Origin: an uncultured Sphingomonadaceae bacterium
GTDB taxonomy: Bacteria > Pseudomonadota > Alphaproteobacteria > Sphingomonadales > Sphingomonadaceae
NCBI GenBank assembly: GCA_947504025.1
Contig: CANNFX010000004.1
Coordinates: 104,346 to 168,345 of the forward strand
Direction of reading: 5' to 3'
Length of the DNA stretch: 64,000 nt
A program made the position numbers and the translations under genes. Positions within the stretch are counted from its first letter, which is position 1, and each line of letters starts with the position of its first letter. Below, piece after piece: positions 41,226 through 50,589 of this stretch. The notes beneath the pieces were generated by a model, which saw nothing but the letters and a program-made list of their open reading frames with translations, was not told the origin of the DNA and did no database searches.

Positions 41226-42413
41226 ATGATCGGCTTCGATGAGGCAGTCGCTCTAATTTCGAAGATGGCTGTACCCCTGGGGACAGAGACCGTTTCGATA
41301 GCCAATGCATCGGGACGGATTTTGGCCGAATCGGTAATTGCTGGGGTCACAGCGCCTGCAGCAGCCATCTCTGCGATGGATGGTTATGCGATCCGGAATG
41401 CCGATATTTCCGGAATCTCCAAGTCGTTTTTGGTCATCGGCAAATCATTCGCTGGTAACGGGTATTCTGGAACCGTTGAAGTAGATCAAGCAGTCCGTAT
41501 TTTTACCGGCGCACCGATGCCGCCTGGCGCTGACCGGGTCGTTATGCAGGAGGATATCACCCGCGAAGGGAACTTCGCCACACTGACTGAAGAATTTGGG
41601 CCGGGATGGCATGTGCGTCCGGCCGGTTCTGACTTCGAGCTAGGAGAAGAATTGCTTCCCGGTGGGACAAAGCTAGGCCCCAACCAGTTGATAGCCGCAG
41701 CGGCTGCCGACTGCGCTGAGCTGACGGTCTGGCGTAAACCTCGTATCGTGGTTCTAAGTACGGGTGACGAGCTTGTGACTCCTGGAACGGCACGGAATAC
41801 TGCCGGAAGCATTCCCGAAAGTGTTTCATTTGGTGTGGCGGCCCTGGCCGAGAGGTGGGGCGGTGAGGTGATGAACAAGGTTCGGCTGACTGACGACCTT
41901 GACCAACTCCAAGAAGTTGCAGCGCGCGCCGTTGAAGACGCTGATATCGTGGTGGTTACAGGCGGTGCTTCGGTTGGCGAGCGTGACTATGCCAAGGCCA
42001 TGTTTGAACCTATCGGGCTCGATCTGATATTCAGCAAGGTCGCGATAAAGCCTGGAAAGCCAGTTTGGGCGGGCCGCGTGGGCAACACCTTGATTGTCGG
42101 GCTTCCCGGCAATCCAACGTCTGCAATGGTAACAGCGCGGCTAATCCTTGCCCCATTGATAGCAGGTCTCGCCGCGGCTCGTGCCGACACGGCTTTGCAG
42201 TGGGAGACGGTCCGTGTCGGCGCGCCGTTGGCGGCAACCGGAGGCCGTGAGGCATTTGTTCGAGGAACATTGCGGGGCGGGGTGATCTATCCTTTAAATT
42301 CAAAGGATTTCGGGGCGCAGAAGATATTGGCGTCAGCCAATTGCCTGCTACGCTGTGAAGCGGGAATGCAAGCGCAACCCGAAGGTGCATTGGTCTCCGT
42401 ATTAACAATGTAA
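41226..42413 (+). CDS. moeA: molybdopterin molybdenumtransferase
   Basis: A 395-residue enzyme that inserts molybdate into adenylated molybdopterin. Domain I contains APAAAISAMDGYAIRNADIS (the conserved S-x-MDGYA motif), domain II FTGAPMPPGADRVVMQED, and the catalytic domain III shows VVLSTGDELVTPG and VVTGGASVGERDY, then GLPGNPTSAMVT. I chose ATG 41226; a frame open from 41016 overlaps moaB in another frame and is not needed. It lies 22 bases behind moaB. Confidence 0.94.
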   Translation: MIGFDEAVALISKMAVPLGTETVSIANASGRILAESVIAGVTAPAAAISAMDGYAIRNADISGISKSFLVIGKSFAGNGYSGTVEVDQAVRIFTGAPMPPGADRVVMQEDITREGNFATLTEEFGPGWHVRPAGSDFELGEELLPGGTKLGPNQLIAAAAADCAELTVWRKPRIVVLSTGDELVTPGTARNTAGSIPESVSFGVAALAERWGGEVMNKVRLTDDLDQLQEVAARAVEDADIVVVTGGASVGERDYAKAMFEPIGLDLIFSKVAIKPGKPVWAGRVGNTLIVGLPGNPTSAMVTARLILAPLIAGLAAARADTALQWETVRVGAPLAATGGREAFVRGTLRGGVIYPLNSKDFGAQKILASANCLLRCEAGMQAQPEGALVSVLTM

Positions 42414-42421
42414 CTTTGCAC

Positions 42422-42946
42422 CTAGCTGGTCTTCAGTTTCTCAAGATCAGCCAGCCAATTGACGTTGGTTAGCCCTGGCGGATCGGTAACGCGGCGCGCA
42501 TCCATTTGATTCAAAAATCCATGAACTTTGCGTTGCCCCGTCAGTAAATAGGCTTCCAGCGTATCGGCCAAATTTACCGGCCAGAAACCGATAAGATGTT
42601 GCTTTTCAAACACCGTGAGTCTTTGACCGGCAAGCAAGGCTGCAACATTTGTCGGTGCTGGATACACGTCCACCGGCATGCACAACACGCCATCAAAGCC
42701 TTCGTCTGCAGCGTAGTGGAGCGCCGCGTTGATGCCGCCCAACGGGCCCAAATCGGGCGACGGACGGTCGTTCAACTGCTCCAATGTTGACCAGTTGCGG
42801 CCGCAGATGACCACCTCATCAACCTGATTTTCCAGTGCCGCCCGCACTCCTTCGATCAACGCTTGCCCGTCAACTTGCTCGGCCGCTTTGTCACGGCCAA
42901 ATCGCCGGGACGCACCCCCACCGATTATTGCTCCCAATATTCGCAA
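42422..42946 (-). CDS. mobA: molybdenum cofactor guanylyltransferase
   Basis: A 174-residue enzyme that couples GMP to the molybdenum cofactor to make the bis-MGD form that NarG needs. The nucleotide loop ILGAIIGGGASRRFGRDKA is at the N-terminus (LxGG-x-SRRxGxDK), and DLGPLGGINAALHYA and VLCMPVDVYP are the other conserved blocks. I chose the TTG at 42946 because GGAG lies six bases before it and the protein then starts MRILGAII; a GTG at 42967 would add seven residues. It is convergent with moeA, with eight bases between them. Confidence 0.9.
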   Translation of the reverse strand: MRILGAIIGGGASRRFGRDKAAEQVDGQALIEGVRAALENQVDEVVICGRNWSTLEQLNDRPSPDLGPLGGINAALHYAADEGFDGVLCMPVDVYPAPTNVAALLAGQRLTVFEKQHLIGFWPVNLADTLEAYLLTGQRKVHGFLNQMDARRVTDPPGLTNVNWLADLEKLKTS

Positions 42947-43373
42947 ACCTGTCTCCGTAACTCGCACTGTCGGCCGTCAGACACCGGCCGGGATAAGCAG
43001 CCAGAATTCTGACTCTATAGGTTTCATCTGCAAATACAAAATCCTCACCGGTAGAAGCGAAGGCGAGATACCACGGACCTTCAAAGAACTACCTACGCCC
43101 ATCACGGCTGATCACACCCCGTTTGAATAGGGGGGGGTAGGATTCCAGCCATTCAGCGGATCATTGCTGGCGTAGGCATCCATAATCACCCCGAAAATAT
43201 CGTATATGCCCTATCCACTATAACTGGCGGCTATCTTGTGGCTGCGGATGCCTGAGAATGGTTGGCAAGCGGATGTGCGCAAAACGTTCTCACAAGCTTG
43301 ATACTGAATAATCGCGACATGCTCGGCGAGGAACGTCAATGGAATGGTAAGATTCCTCATGCATTAGATACGC
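42947..43373 (+). other. intergenic region between mobA and a small membrane protein
   Basis: About 430 bases without a supported gene. It contains an eight-G run near 43130-43137, and short inverted repeats (CGGCC/GGCCG at 42972-42995). I see no tRNA, terminator or clear promoter. One frame is open from 42888 to 43130 but its composition is not protein-like. Confidence 0.5.
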
Positions 43374-43637
43374 ATGAGGAATGCTTTCGCCCTTTTGATT
43401 AGCCTGATTTTAAAGGCTGGCGCCGCTCTGATTGCTGTGAACGAGATCCGCGGCATAATCCTGGCAGGCCCCGTGCTTTACGGCATATATGAGTCCGGCG
43501 GAACGCTGATGGCTATATGGATCGGCGTATGTTCGTTAGGCGGAATTGCATTGTCGGTGATTGTGCCGCTGATTGCAGCGAAGAAGATCAATAAATACGC
43601 CGGTGAACGGTTAGGCAAGCAGTTGGCTAACGCCTGA
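43374..43637 (+). CDS. small hypothetical membrane protein
   Basis: An 87-residue protein with two or three hydrophobic segments: FALLISLILKAGAALIAV near the start, and MAIWIGVCSLGGIALSVIVPLI in the second half, followed by a lysine-rich end. I do not recognise the family. There is no clear ribosome site before the ATG. It is convergent with the last gene of the pilus operon (cpaA). The clean membrane pattern supports a real gene, but the evidence is modest. Confidence 0.5.
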   Translation: MRNAFALLISLILKAGAALIAVNEIRGIILAGPVLYGIYESGGTLMAIWIGVCSLGGIALSVIVPLIAAKKINKYAGERLGKQLANA

Positions 43638-43667
43638 CACACTGCGTTTCCCAATCAGTACCCACAG

Positions 43668-44150
43668 CTAAAACGGGCTGAATGGGGACATCGAAAAACC
43701 CACAAAACCTGCTGCAGCAATCGGCACTCCAAATGGAAGCATCGCTTTCTTCGTGGAGGTCTTGGCCGCCGGATCGCGCTTCATAAAAGAAATGGCAAAC
43801 CATACGGCTACGAGCAGCAGTGCGAAGCACGACGTTAGAGCAAGCAGTAACATCCCCTGCGATAGCGGGAACCAGCAAGCGATACCGGCATAGAACTTTG
43901 CATCTCCGCCGCCGAACACACCGAACTGAAACAGCACCATCCCAATAATCAAAGCGATCAACCCGTGAACGGCTGCCAGCAGCGCCCCTTGGGGAGAAAC
44001 AAGCAATGTGACGGCGATCAGTCCGAGCACCGCAGTCAGCAGGCACAGCCAATTGGGCAGGCGCCTATCGCGGATATCAAGAAACCCAGCAGTGATGCAG
44101 AGTATCCCAAGAATCGCCGCAGAAACGAGCGGCAACAGTTCAGGGATCAC
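43668..44150 (-). CDS. cpaA: prepilin peptidase of the Flp pilus system
   Basis: A 160-residue A24-family aspartic protease of the inner membrane that processes Flp prepilin and pseudopilins. The first catalytic aspartate lies in TAGFLDIRDRRLPNWL and the second in FGVFGGGDAKFYAG (the GxGD motif). About five membrane helices are seen, without the N-methylation domain, as in CpaA/TadV. The start is a GTG that overlaps the tadD stop (GTGA). It is the last gene of the long pilus operon. Confidence 0.92.
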   Translation of the reverse strand: MIPELLPLVSAAILGILCITAGFLDIRDRRLPNWLCLLTAVLGLIAVTLLVSPQGALLAAVHGLIALIIGMVLFQFGVFGGGDAKFYAGIACWFPLSQGMLLLALTSCFALLLVAVWFAISFMKRDPAAKTSTKKAMLPFGVPIAAAGFVGFSMSPFSPF

Positions 44151-44935
44151 GGTGTCTCGGCCTGAGTCTCGCCTAGCTCAACCCGCAAAGGATAGGCAGC
44201 AGCCTTGGCCTTCACATTGCGCGATGCAACGGTCGGCAGCGCTACCCGTGCTGGATAGGCTGCGGTCTTGACCCTTGTGCGTGTTGTCAAAGTTACTGGC
44301 CCGACGCGTCGCTGCATTTCTGATTGTGGGCGGCTTGAGATGAACACCTCGTTCCGGGCCTGGCGCCGGGGCGTGGCAGCAGTCAGAAAACCGCTGTCCA
44401 ATACTGAAGGCGCGCCTGCATTGGCCGCAGTGTTGACGAATGTCGTTCCGCGCTGCTTTGCAATCACCGGAACTGCGGCGGCCTGCACCACTTTTTCTTC
44501 CGCTTTTGCGCTCACCAGTAGTGCTTGAGCTTCACGCCGTGTGACATGGGTTTCGCCCAAATCGCTGCTGTAGAAGCGTTCGAGGTTGGCGAGATAGCGC
44601 GGGCTTTCGGGCGCTTCCATCAGCGCCTGCTGGAAGTAGCGCTCGGCTAGATCTGCGCGGCCTAACTTGGCGTATGAAACGCCCAGACCGTTAAATGCAT
44701 CACCGCGGGTTTCGGAGTTGATAGCCGCCAGCCTGAACTGCTTGATGGCGGCTGCAATATGGCCGTCTTTAAGAGCGGCACGGGCCGCTGCTAGTTCGGT
44801 CTGCCCAAATGCATCACGTACATCCACTTGCGCATCGCTCCGCTTGGCGAGCCCGATGTTGCCAAGGAAACTCTGACAGCCAGACAGGCTGACGAGTGCC
44901 GTGACGCAGACTAAGGTTTGGAGCGATTTCTTCAT
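44147..44935 (-). CDS. tadD: TadD-like TPR lipoprotein of the Flp pilus system
   Basis: A 262-residue lipoprotein. The signal peptide ends in LSGC (lipobox, Cys20). Two to three tetratricopeptide repeats cover about residues 45-120 (LKDGHIAAAIKQFRLAAINS, LGVSYAKLGRADLAERYFQQ). The C-terminal half is low in structure and contains two copies of a K-AAYP-x-RV-x-L motif (KTAAYPARVAL, KAAAYPLRVEL). TadD is thought to help secretin assembly and pilus export. It lies between tadC and cpaA. Confidence 0.85.
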   Translation of the reverse strand: MKKSLQTLVCVTALVSLSGCQSFLGNIGLAKRSDAQVDVRDAFGQTELAAARAALKDGHIAAAIKQFRLAAINSETRGDAFNGLGVSYAKLGRADLAERYFQQALMEAPESPRYLANLERFYSSDLGETHVTRREAQALLVSAKAEEKVVQAAAVPVIAKQRGTTFVNTAANAGAPSVLDSGFLTAATPRRQARNEVFISSRPQSEMQRRVGPVTLTTRTRVKTAAYPARVALPTVASRNVKAKAAAYPLRVELGETQAETP

Positions 44936-44953
44936 GGTCTTATCCTCATGACT

Positions 44954-45919
44954 CTATCCACCCATAGCGGGCGAGACTTCACGAACGTAACGAACGATGG
45001 CCGGAAGGGCCAAAACACCGATCATTGTCGGCAACATGCAGGCAACTAGCGGAATTGAAATTAAAACCGGCAGCCGGTGAGCTCTTTCTTCCGCACGCAA
45101 GCGGCGGGCCTCACGCATCTCTCCGGCATAAACCCTCAGCGTCTGCGAGATGCTTGTTCCCAGCTTGTCTGACTGGATGAGCAGCGTGGCAAACGAGCGG
45201 ATTTCATCCACCCCAGCGCTGTCACTGAGGTGATGGAGTGCGTCCTCACGGGCTGCACCGGCGCGCAGGCGGTAAGTGGTTTCGACCAGCAATTCGGCAA
45301 TTAGCTTGTGGCTACCGATCATCTCGCGGCCCACCCGGCCAAGTGCGGCTTCGAGGCCGAGGCCGGCTTCGACGCAGACCAGCAGGAGATCGAGGCAATC
45401 GGGGAAACCATTGATGATTTCCTCGCGCCTGCGATCCGCCTTGGCACGGATAAATAGGTTAGGGATGTATAGGCCTGCCAGCGCGAGAGCTGAGCAGATC
45501 AAGTAAATCCTCATTCCCGAGGGCGGTTCTTCGGCCATCGAGGCGATGAGCAGATACCAGCCCGGCAGAACGAAAACGAGGATCAGGCGAACCAGCGTAT
45601 AGACGCGCGGCGCAGATTTCGACGTGTAACCTGCCGCACGCAGTTTCAACTGAAGCTCGTCATAATTGCTGTCTTTCAGGCTGAGGCCTGCCTTCTCGAC
45701 ACGGTCGGCAACCCTCGTCCAGGTGCTTTCCTTCTCGCGCCCGGCAAGCGCGCTGGTCGTGCTGGCGCCGGAATCTTCAATGTCTTTGATACCTCGCGCC
45801 AAACGTGCACGGCGGTCACCGCCCGCTATTGCATAATAAGCAACAGACACGACAATGAGGAACAGCGCGAATAGTACGATCAGCCTGATGGCGGCTGTGC
45901 TGGTGATCAGATCAAGCAT
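44954..45919 (-). CDS. tadC: Flp pilus inner membrane platform protein TadC
   Basis: A 321-residue type II secretion F-domain protein. A first helix (about residues 8-30), two further helices near 110-155, the cytoplasmic GspF domain (CLDLLLVCVEAGLGLEAALGR at about 175-195, then RSFATLLIQSDKLGTSISQTLR), and a final helix (LVACMLPTMIGVLALPAIV) are visible. With TadB it forms the platform that the CpaF ATPase drives. It lies one base after tadB. Confidence 0.92.
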   Translation of the reverse strand: MLDLITSTAAIRLIVLFALFLIVVSVAYYAIAGGDRRARLARGIKDIEDSGASTTSALAGREKESTWTRVADRVEKAGLSLKDSNYDELQLKLRAAGYTSKSAPRVYTLVRLILVFVLPGWYLLIASMAEEPPSGMRIYLICSALALAGLYIPNLFIRAKADRRREEIINGFPDCLDLLLVCVEAGLGLEAALGRVGREMIGSHKLIAELLVETTYRLRAGAAREDALHHLSDSAGVDEIRSFATLLIQSDKLGTSISQTLRVYAGEMREARRLRAEERAHRLPVLISIPLVACMLPTMIGVLALPAIVRYVREVSPAMGG

Positions 45920-45920
45920 A

Positions 45921-46922
45921 TCAGACCTTCAAATCGATCATTCTGCGGATCATGAAGACCCCAATGAAATAGAGGACGATGAGGCCGATAGCGCCTGTGA
46001 TGAAGATAAAGTCATCAGCCACTTCGAGATAGAAATCCGGGCTGCCAAGAAAAACCGAAACAAAAGCGAATATTGGCAGGACTGAGAGCATCCAGCCGGT
46101 CATACGGCCCTCAGAGCTCAGCGCGCGAACCTTCATATACATCTGCGCACGGGCGCGGATCACGGTAGACAGGTTCTCTAGAATTTCGGCGAGATTACCG
46201 CCCGTTTCGGATTGAACCGAAAGTGAAACTACGAACATCCGCATATCTTCCAGATCCCAGCGGTCTGCCATTGCGGCCAATGCGCCGGTCAGATCTGCAC
46301 CGAAGGTAACTTCATCATTGACCAGTCCAAATTCGGAACCAATCGGGTCTTCCATTTCTTCTGTCAGCAATTCGATGGCCGAAGCGATCGGGTGGCCCGA
46401 ACGCAGCGCCCGAACGAAAATATCGACAGCCACCGGGAATTGACGCTCTATGGCTTTGCGCATGGAATTGGCCTTGAAGCGCAGGATCAACAGCGGGAGC
46501 GCCACGCTGATTGCTATCGAAAAAATCAGCAGTAGCTGGATCGACCCGAAGGTGAGCGTCCAACCCGAAATGTAAGTCAGGACAACGGCCAGGGTGAAGA
46601 CAATCGCGAAGCCCGTCGCCATGGCCAGAAATATCTGCAGCGGCGTGAATGGCAGGCCCGATGCAAAAATCGTACGCTGAAAGCTTCGCATTGCGCCGCC
46701 GATAAATGGCGGAAGACCGGCGAAAGCCTGCGGTTGGTTTTTGCGAAGTGCGCCCATAACAGCTTCGCGTGATGCCCCTTCGCGGATCAGCTTCAGGCGG
46801 TAATTGACCGCTTTGCGCTTCGAACGGTCGGCGGCGAACAAGCGCAGTCCCAGTTGAACCAGCAGGAACACTGCGGCAAAAATCACCAACAGGATAAATA
46901 CGCGGAAGAAGATATCTGGCAC
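45921..46922 (-). CDS. tadB: Flp pilus inner membrane platform protein TadB
   Basis: A 333-residue F-domain protein with an N-terminal helix, two helices near residues 95-145, the GspF domain (AVDIFVRALRSGHPIASAIE, MRMFVVSLSVQSETGGNLAEIL), and two C-terminal helices. It pairs with TadC under the CpaF ATPase. It starts three bases after the cpaF stop. Confidence 0.92.
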   Translation of the reverse strand: MPDIFFRVFILLVIFAAVFLLVQLGLRLFAADRSKRKAVNYRLKLIREGASREAVMGALRKNQPQAFAGLPPFIGGAMRSFQRTIFASGLPFTPLQIFLAMATGFAIVFTLAVVLTYISGWTLTFGSIQLLLIFSIAISVALPLLILRFKANSMRKAIERQFPVAVDIFVRALRSGHPIASAIELLTEEMEDPIGSEFGLVNDEVTFGADLTGALAAMADRWDLEDMRMFVVSLSVQSETGGNLAEILENLSTVIRARAQMYMKVRALSSEGRMTGWMLSVLPIFAFVSVFLGSPDFYLEVADDFIFITGAIGLIVLYFIGVFMIRRMIDLKV

Positions 46923-46925
46923 GGC

Positions 46926-48320
46926 CTATCCGATCCTGAAGTCCGGACGGAACAGTTCCGAAGGAACGTCGATCCCATATGCTTCCGCATCGGCCAGGAA
47001 TTTGGGCCGCACGCCGGTCGCTTCGAAATGGCCGCGAACCATTCGGTTATCGTCCACGCCTTCCTGCTTGAAGCGGAAGATTTCCTGCATTGTGATGGTT
47101 TCGCCTTCCATGCCGGTGAGCTCGGACACGCTGAAAATCTTGCGGCGACCATCAGACAGGCGACCGATCTGGATCACCACATGCACCGCCGAGGCGATCT
47201 GGTTGCGAGCCGATTTCGATGTAATGTCGATCCCGCTCATGCCGATCATCTGTTCGACGCGGGATAGTGCGTCGCGCGGCGTGTTGGCGTGGACAGTGGT
47301 CATCGAGCCATCATGGCCGGTGTTCATCGCTTGAAGCATGTCGAAGGCCTCGCCGGCGCGAACCTCACCCACAATAATCCGGTCTGGCCGCATACGCAGG
47401 GCGTTCTTCACCAGATCGCGCTGGGTCACTTCGCCCTTGCCCTCGATGTTGGGAGGACGGGTTTCGAGCCTTGCCGTATGCGACTGCTGCAGCTGCAGCT
47501 CGGCGCTATCCTCGATCGTGACGATGCGTTCGCGTTCGTCGATATAGGATGACAGCGCGTTAAGCAGCGTTGTCTTACCCGAGCCAGTACCGCCAGAAAT
47601 CAGCACATTGCGCCGCGACATCACAACCGCCTGCAGTACTTCGGCCATTTGTGGCGGAACACTGCCGATATCGATCATCTTTTGCATGCTGATCGGGATC
47701 TTGGCGAATTTACGAATGGAGAGCAGCGAGCCGTCCAGCGCCAGCGGACTGATGATCGCATTTACACGCGAGCCATCTGAAAGCCGCGCGTCAACAAAGG
47801 GCGAGGATTCGTCGATCCGCCGCCCGACTGCGCTAACGATTTTCTGGATGATCCGCAGTAAATGTTTCTCGTCCTGAAAGCGCGTATCAACAGCCTCCAG
47901 CACACCGTTGCGTTCAACAAATACGGATAGCGCGCCATTGACCAGAATATCGGTGATCGTCTCGTCCTTGAGCAGCGGCTCTAACGGGCCAAGGCCGAGC
48001 AATTCGTCGAGTACTTCGCGGACAAGGTTGGCGCGCTCTTCACGGTTAAGCGGCTTATCGAATTCGAGCAGGAGTTCGGGCACGATGGCCGAAATTTCAG
48101 CGATGATCTGTTCGTGCGACAATTTGTCGAGCACTGACAGGTTGAGTTTTTCAAGTAAGGCCCCGTGAATAGCGACCTTGAGATCGAGCAGCTTGTTCGT
48201 CTTCTCGTCCGCATGGAGGTTGAGCAAGGCCTCTGTTTCGGCATGAGCGGTTTCATCCAGCTCTTTTGAACCTTGATCGTCCGTGTTGTTGCCGATGTTT
48301 AGATTCCAGATCTTATTCAT
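46926..48320 (-). CDS. cpaF: Flp pilus assembly/secretion ATPase
   Basis: A 464-residue type II/IV secretion ATPase of the cytoplasm. Walker A is [15 protein letters not shown] with Lys249. The Asp box and Walker B regions follow ([35 protein letters not shown]), then the His box ([14 protein letters not shown]). An N-terminal helical domain of about 90 residues precedes. I chose ATG 48320, which overlaps the end of cpaE by eight bases; the frame is open farther upstream into cpaE. It powers pilus extrusion. Confidence 0.95.
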   Translation of the reverse strand: MNKIWNLNIGNNTDDQGSKELDETAHAETEALLNLHADEKTNKLLDLKVAIHGALLEKLNLSVLDKLSHEQIIAEISAIVPELLLEFDKPLNREERANLVREVLDELLGLGPLEPLLKDETITDILVNGALSVFVERNGVLEAVDTRFQDEKHLLRIIQKIVSAVGRRIDESSPFVDARLSDGSRVNAIISPLALDGSLLSIRKFAKIPISMQKMIDIGSVPPQMAEVLQAVVMSRRNVLISGGTGSGKTTLLNALSSYIDERERIVTIEDSAELQLQQSHTARLETRPPNIEGKGEVTQRDLVKNALRMRPDRIIVGEVRAGEAFDMLQAMNTGHDGSMTTVHANTPRDALSRVEQMIGMSGIDITSKSARNQIASAVHVVIQIGRLSDGRRKIFSVSELTGMEGETITMQEIFRFKQEGVDDNRMVRGHFEATGVRPKFLADAEAYGIDVPSELFRPDFRIG

Positions 48321-49497
48321 CGGACGTGACCTTTCCAGCGATATGTTCGGACAGCGCGGCGAATTCCTTGCCCAATTTGCCCCGAGCATTCACATCCCAC
48401 ACCAACAATCCCTGGGATTGGGCGTCGGACAGCAATTCGGTCTCGCGGCCGAGCTTGAAGGTTATGTCATGGCCAAGCGCGCGTTCGGCATCGTCTGTGT
48501 CGATCGACCCAAATAGTTTCCGGCCGACTTTGTTCAGCACGACCTCAATCGATTGCTTTTCGTAGCCCATTGATGCGAGCAGACGGAGACGACGCTTGGT
48601 CTGGTTCAGGCTGGCAAGATCGAGTTGGGCCAGCACAATCGTAAGATCAGCTTCCACCACCGTAGCCAACGCCCAATTGGTGAGATCGGCAGGCAGATCG
48701 AGCACGACCATGTCGTAATTCTGACGGACCAGCTTGAGGATATGCCCCAATTTTGTCGCATCGATAGCCTCAATCGGAATGATATCAGCTGGCGCAGAGA
48801 TTACATCGACGCCGCTGTCGCTTTTCACGATTACCGAATTGAGTAAATCGTCATCAAGCCGTGAATCCGTTTCGATCAGATCTTGAATGGTGAGTCGCGG
48901 GCGCGCGCCAAGAAACGGCGCGACATTTCCCATTTGTAGGTCGAGATCGATTATGCAAACTGACATTTCTTCGTGCAAATGCCGGGTAAATGCACCCGCC
49001 AGATGGGTCGCCACTGTTGATGCGCCGCAGCCGCCAACGCTCTTCATCACCGCGATAACAGGCGCCAGCGCGACGTCGGCCTTGCTGGCATCAATTCGCG
49101 TCGCGACGTCCAGTACGCAGGTCATGACTTCGTCATTGTCGAAGGGAATCCGCACGACGTCTTCGATGCCGAGCCGGATCATCTTGCGGGTGGTGCGCAT
49201 GTCCACATCAGGCAGGCCGGCAACGATATGCATATAGGGATATTGGTTTTTGAGCCGTTCGATCCGGGCGATCGACATGGGCAGGGCAGGATCGACCTGG
49301 AGGATCATTATCTGCGAGACATTGGCGATGGCTTCAGGCGGATCTTGGTCGAGCGCCAACTCGATCAGCTGGATGTCATCCGACAGTCCGGCGATCGCCT
49401 CCAAGTGCTTGGGTTCTGCACACAAAGCCACGCGGGCAGTCATGTTCAATTCTCGGTCTGACGACAGTTCGATGATATCTTCTACCCGGCCCATAAT
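48313..49497 (-). CDS. cpaE: CpaE/TadZ pilus localisation ATPase
   Basis: About 394 residues: a degenerate receiver-like domain (about residues 20-125), then a ParA/MinD-type domain. Its deviant P-loop reads SVGGCGASTVATHLA, without the usual lysine pair, as known for CpaE. DLDLQMGNVAPFLGA and DMVVLDLPADLTNW are the switch regions. It sets the polar site of the Flp machine. The start is uncertain: ATG 49497 is chosen, and ATG 49527 (inside the previous gene) or 49443 are possible. Confidence 0.9.
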   Translation of the reverse strand: MMGRVEDIIELSSDRELNMTARVALCAEPKHLEAIAGLSDDIQLIELALDQDPPEAIANVSQIMILQVDPALPMSIARIERLKNQYPYMHIVAGLPDVDMRTTRKMIRLGIEDVVRIPFDNDEVMTCVLDVATRIDASKADVALAPVIAVMKSVGGCGASTVATHLAGAFTRHLHEEMSVCIIDLDLQMGNVAPFLGARPRLTIQDLIETDSRLDDDLLNSVIVKSDSGVDVISAPADIIPIEAIDATKLGHILKLVRQNYDMVVLDLPADLTNWALATVVEADLTIVLAQLDLASLNQTKRRLRLLASMGYEKQSIEVVLNKVGRKLFGSIDTDDAERALGHDITFKLGRETELLSDAQSQGLLVWDVNARGKLGKEFAALSEHIAGKVTSDE

Positions 49498-49501
49498 ATG
49501 T

Positions 49502-50104
49502 TCAATTCGCAAACGTGCCTTCGCCATCTTCGCTGGTGAGCGAATATGACAAAGTCGGAAGAGTGACTGTACCGCCGAACAGTTGGAACAGGAGCGGTGT
49601 GAAAGTCTGGTTTTGGAGAGTCACGGTCACGATGGGCGCGACATCGGGCCCATTGGGATCGCCAGCGAAACCAAGCCCGGACCAGCTGTAATCAATCTGC
49701 ACATTGGCTGGCTCGATATCGTTCAACATCTGCCCCATCCGGTTCACTATACCGGTGAAGGCTGCGCCATTCGATGTTGTCGGGAAACTGCAAGAGGCGG
49801 TGCAAGAGCAACCAGCACTGGTGCAGGATACGCCGCCGAATGCGCTTAACGGAACGGTCGTGCCTTGCGGAATTCCGCCATCTGTTGCGAATTTGTAATT
49901 GGCGAGGCCTGAGGCGACCATATCGGTCACAACTGCATGGCGCGCGCCGACCTGCGTGGCCTTTTCCGCCCGGTTGATGGTCCAGGCATATAGCCCGACA
50001 TCAATGATACCAATGAAGAAGATGATGAAGATCGGCAGGACCAGAGCAAACTCGGCAGCCGGACCGCCGGAATCATTGCGGATAAAGTTCCTGAGCGCGC
50101 TCAT
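49502..50104 (-). CDS. TadE-like pseudopilin (second copy)
   Basis: A 200-residue protein with a TadE-like start: a basic segment, then GGPAAEFALVLPIFIIFFIGIIDVG, where glutamate and the hydrophobic run match the prepilin-peptidase-processed class. The remainder is extracytoplasmic and holds a cysteine-rich stretch (CTSAGCSCTASC, five Cys in 12 residues), unusual for the family. It overlaps the upstream TadE-like gene by four bases. TadE/TadF pseudopilins are needed for Flp pilus assembly. Confidence 0.88.
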   Translation of the reverse strand: MSALRNFIRNDSGGPAAEFALVLPIFIIFFIGIIDVGLYAWTINRAEKATQVGARHAVVTDMVASGLANYKFATDGGIPQGTTVPLSAFGGVSCTSAGCSCTASCSFPTTSNGAAFTGIVNRMGQMLNDIEPANVQIDYSWSGLGFAGDPNGPDVAPIVTVTLQNQTFTPLLFQLFGGTVTLPTLSYSLTSEDGEGTFAN

Positions 50105-50589
50105 ATGCCCATCACCACAGCTTGCGCGCTGGCGTTCACCGACGAGCTGGAATCGATGAAGCCAAGCGTGTCAAACAGCGAAGGATAGTCCGCCGTTGCC
50201 GAAACCGTCACAATCCGCGCACCGCCAGTAAGCGGAGCGAAAATTCCGCCCGTCGCAGCCGCGTCACAGGCAACGGTCACTGTGATTTCATCATTGGTCC
50301 AGCCGCTGATCAAAGGCGTTCCGCCTGTGAGCCTGCCCGTCCGGGTGATTTCCTGAATGTCGCCAGCTCGCGTTGTTCCCGAGCAAGTGAATTCGTTGAA
50401 CGGCAGGCGTCCCGCAAACCGCGCGCCATCGCGTACGGCCTTAACGATTTTCTGTTCGGTATAGAAGTAATGCCCGGCCTCGAACCCGCCGAACATGATC
50501 GCGAGCAGCAGGGGCATCACCAGCGCCATTTCTACGGCGGCTGCGCCCTTCTGGTGGCGCCAGAACAGAAGTTTCCTCGGCCGCATCAT
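50101..50589 (-). CDS. TadE-like pseudopilin (first copy)
   Basis: A 162-residue protein with the start GAAAVEMALVMPLLLAIMFGGFEAGHYF, the typical TadE motif with a glutamate five residues into the mature form. The rest is a small extracytoplasmic domain with two cysteines. It overlaps tadG upstream and the second TadE-like gene downstream by four bases each (ATGA), so translation through this part of the operon is coupled. Confidence 0.9.
   Translation of the reverse strand: MMRPRKLLFWRHQKGAAAVEMALVMPLLLAIMFGGFEAGHYFYTEQKIVKAVRDGARFAGRLPFNEFTCSGTTRAGDIQEITRTGRLTGGTPLISGWTNDEITVTVACDAAATGGIFAPLTGGARIVTVSATADYPSLFDTLGFIDSSSSVNASAQAVVMGI

Noticed and set aside
42888..43130. Open frame of 80 codons starting inside mobA
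   Set aside because: Pro/Arg-rich shadow of mobA that runs into intergenic DNA, without a ribosome site or recognisable pattern.
43129..43138. Run of eight G, possible phase-variation tract
   Set aside because: It lies in no gene and in no visible promoter, so slippage would have no evident effect.
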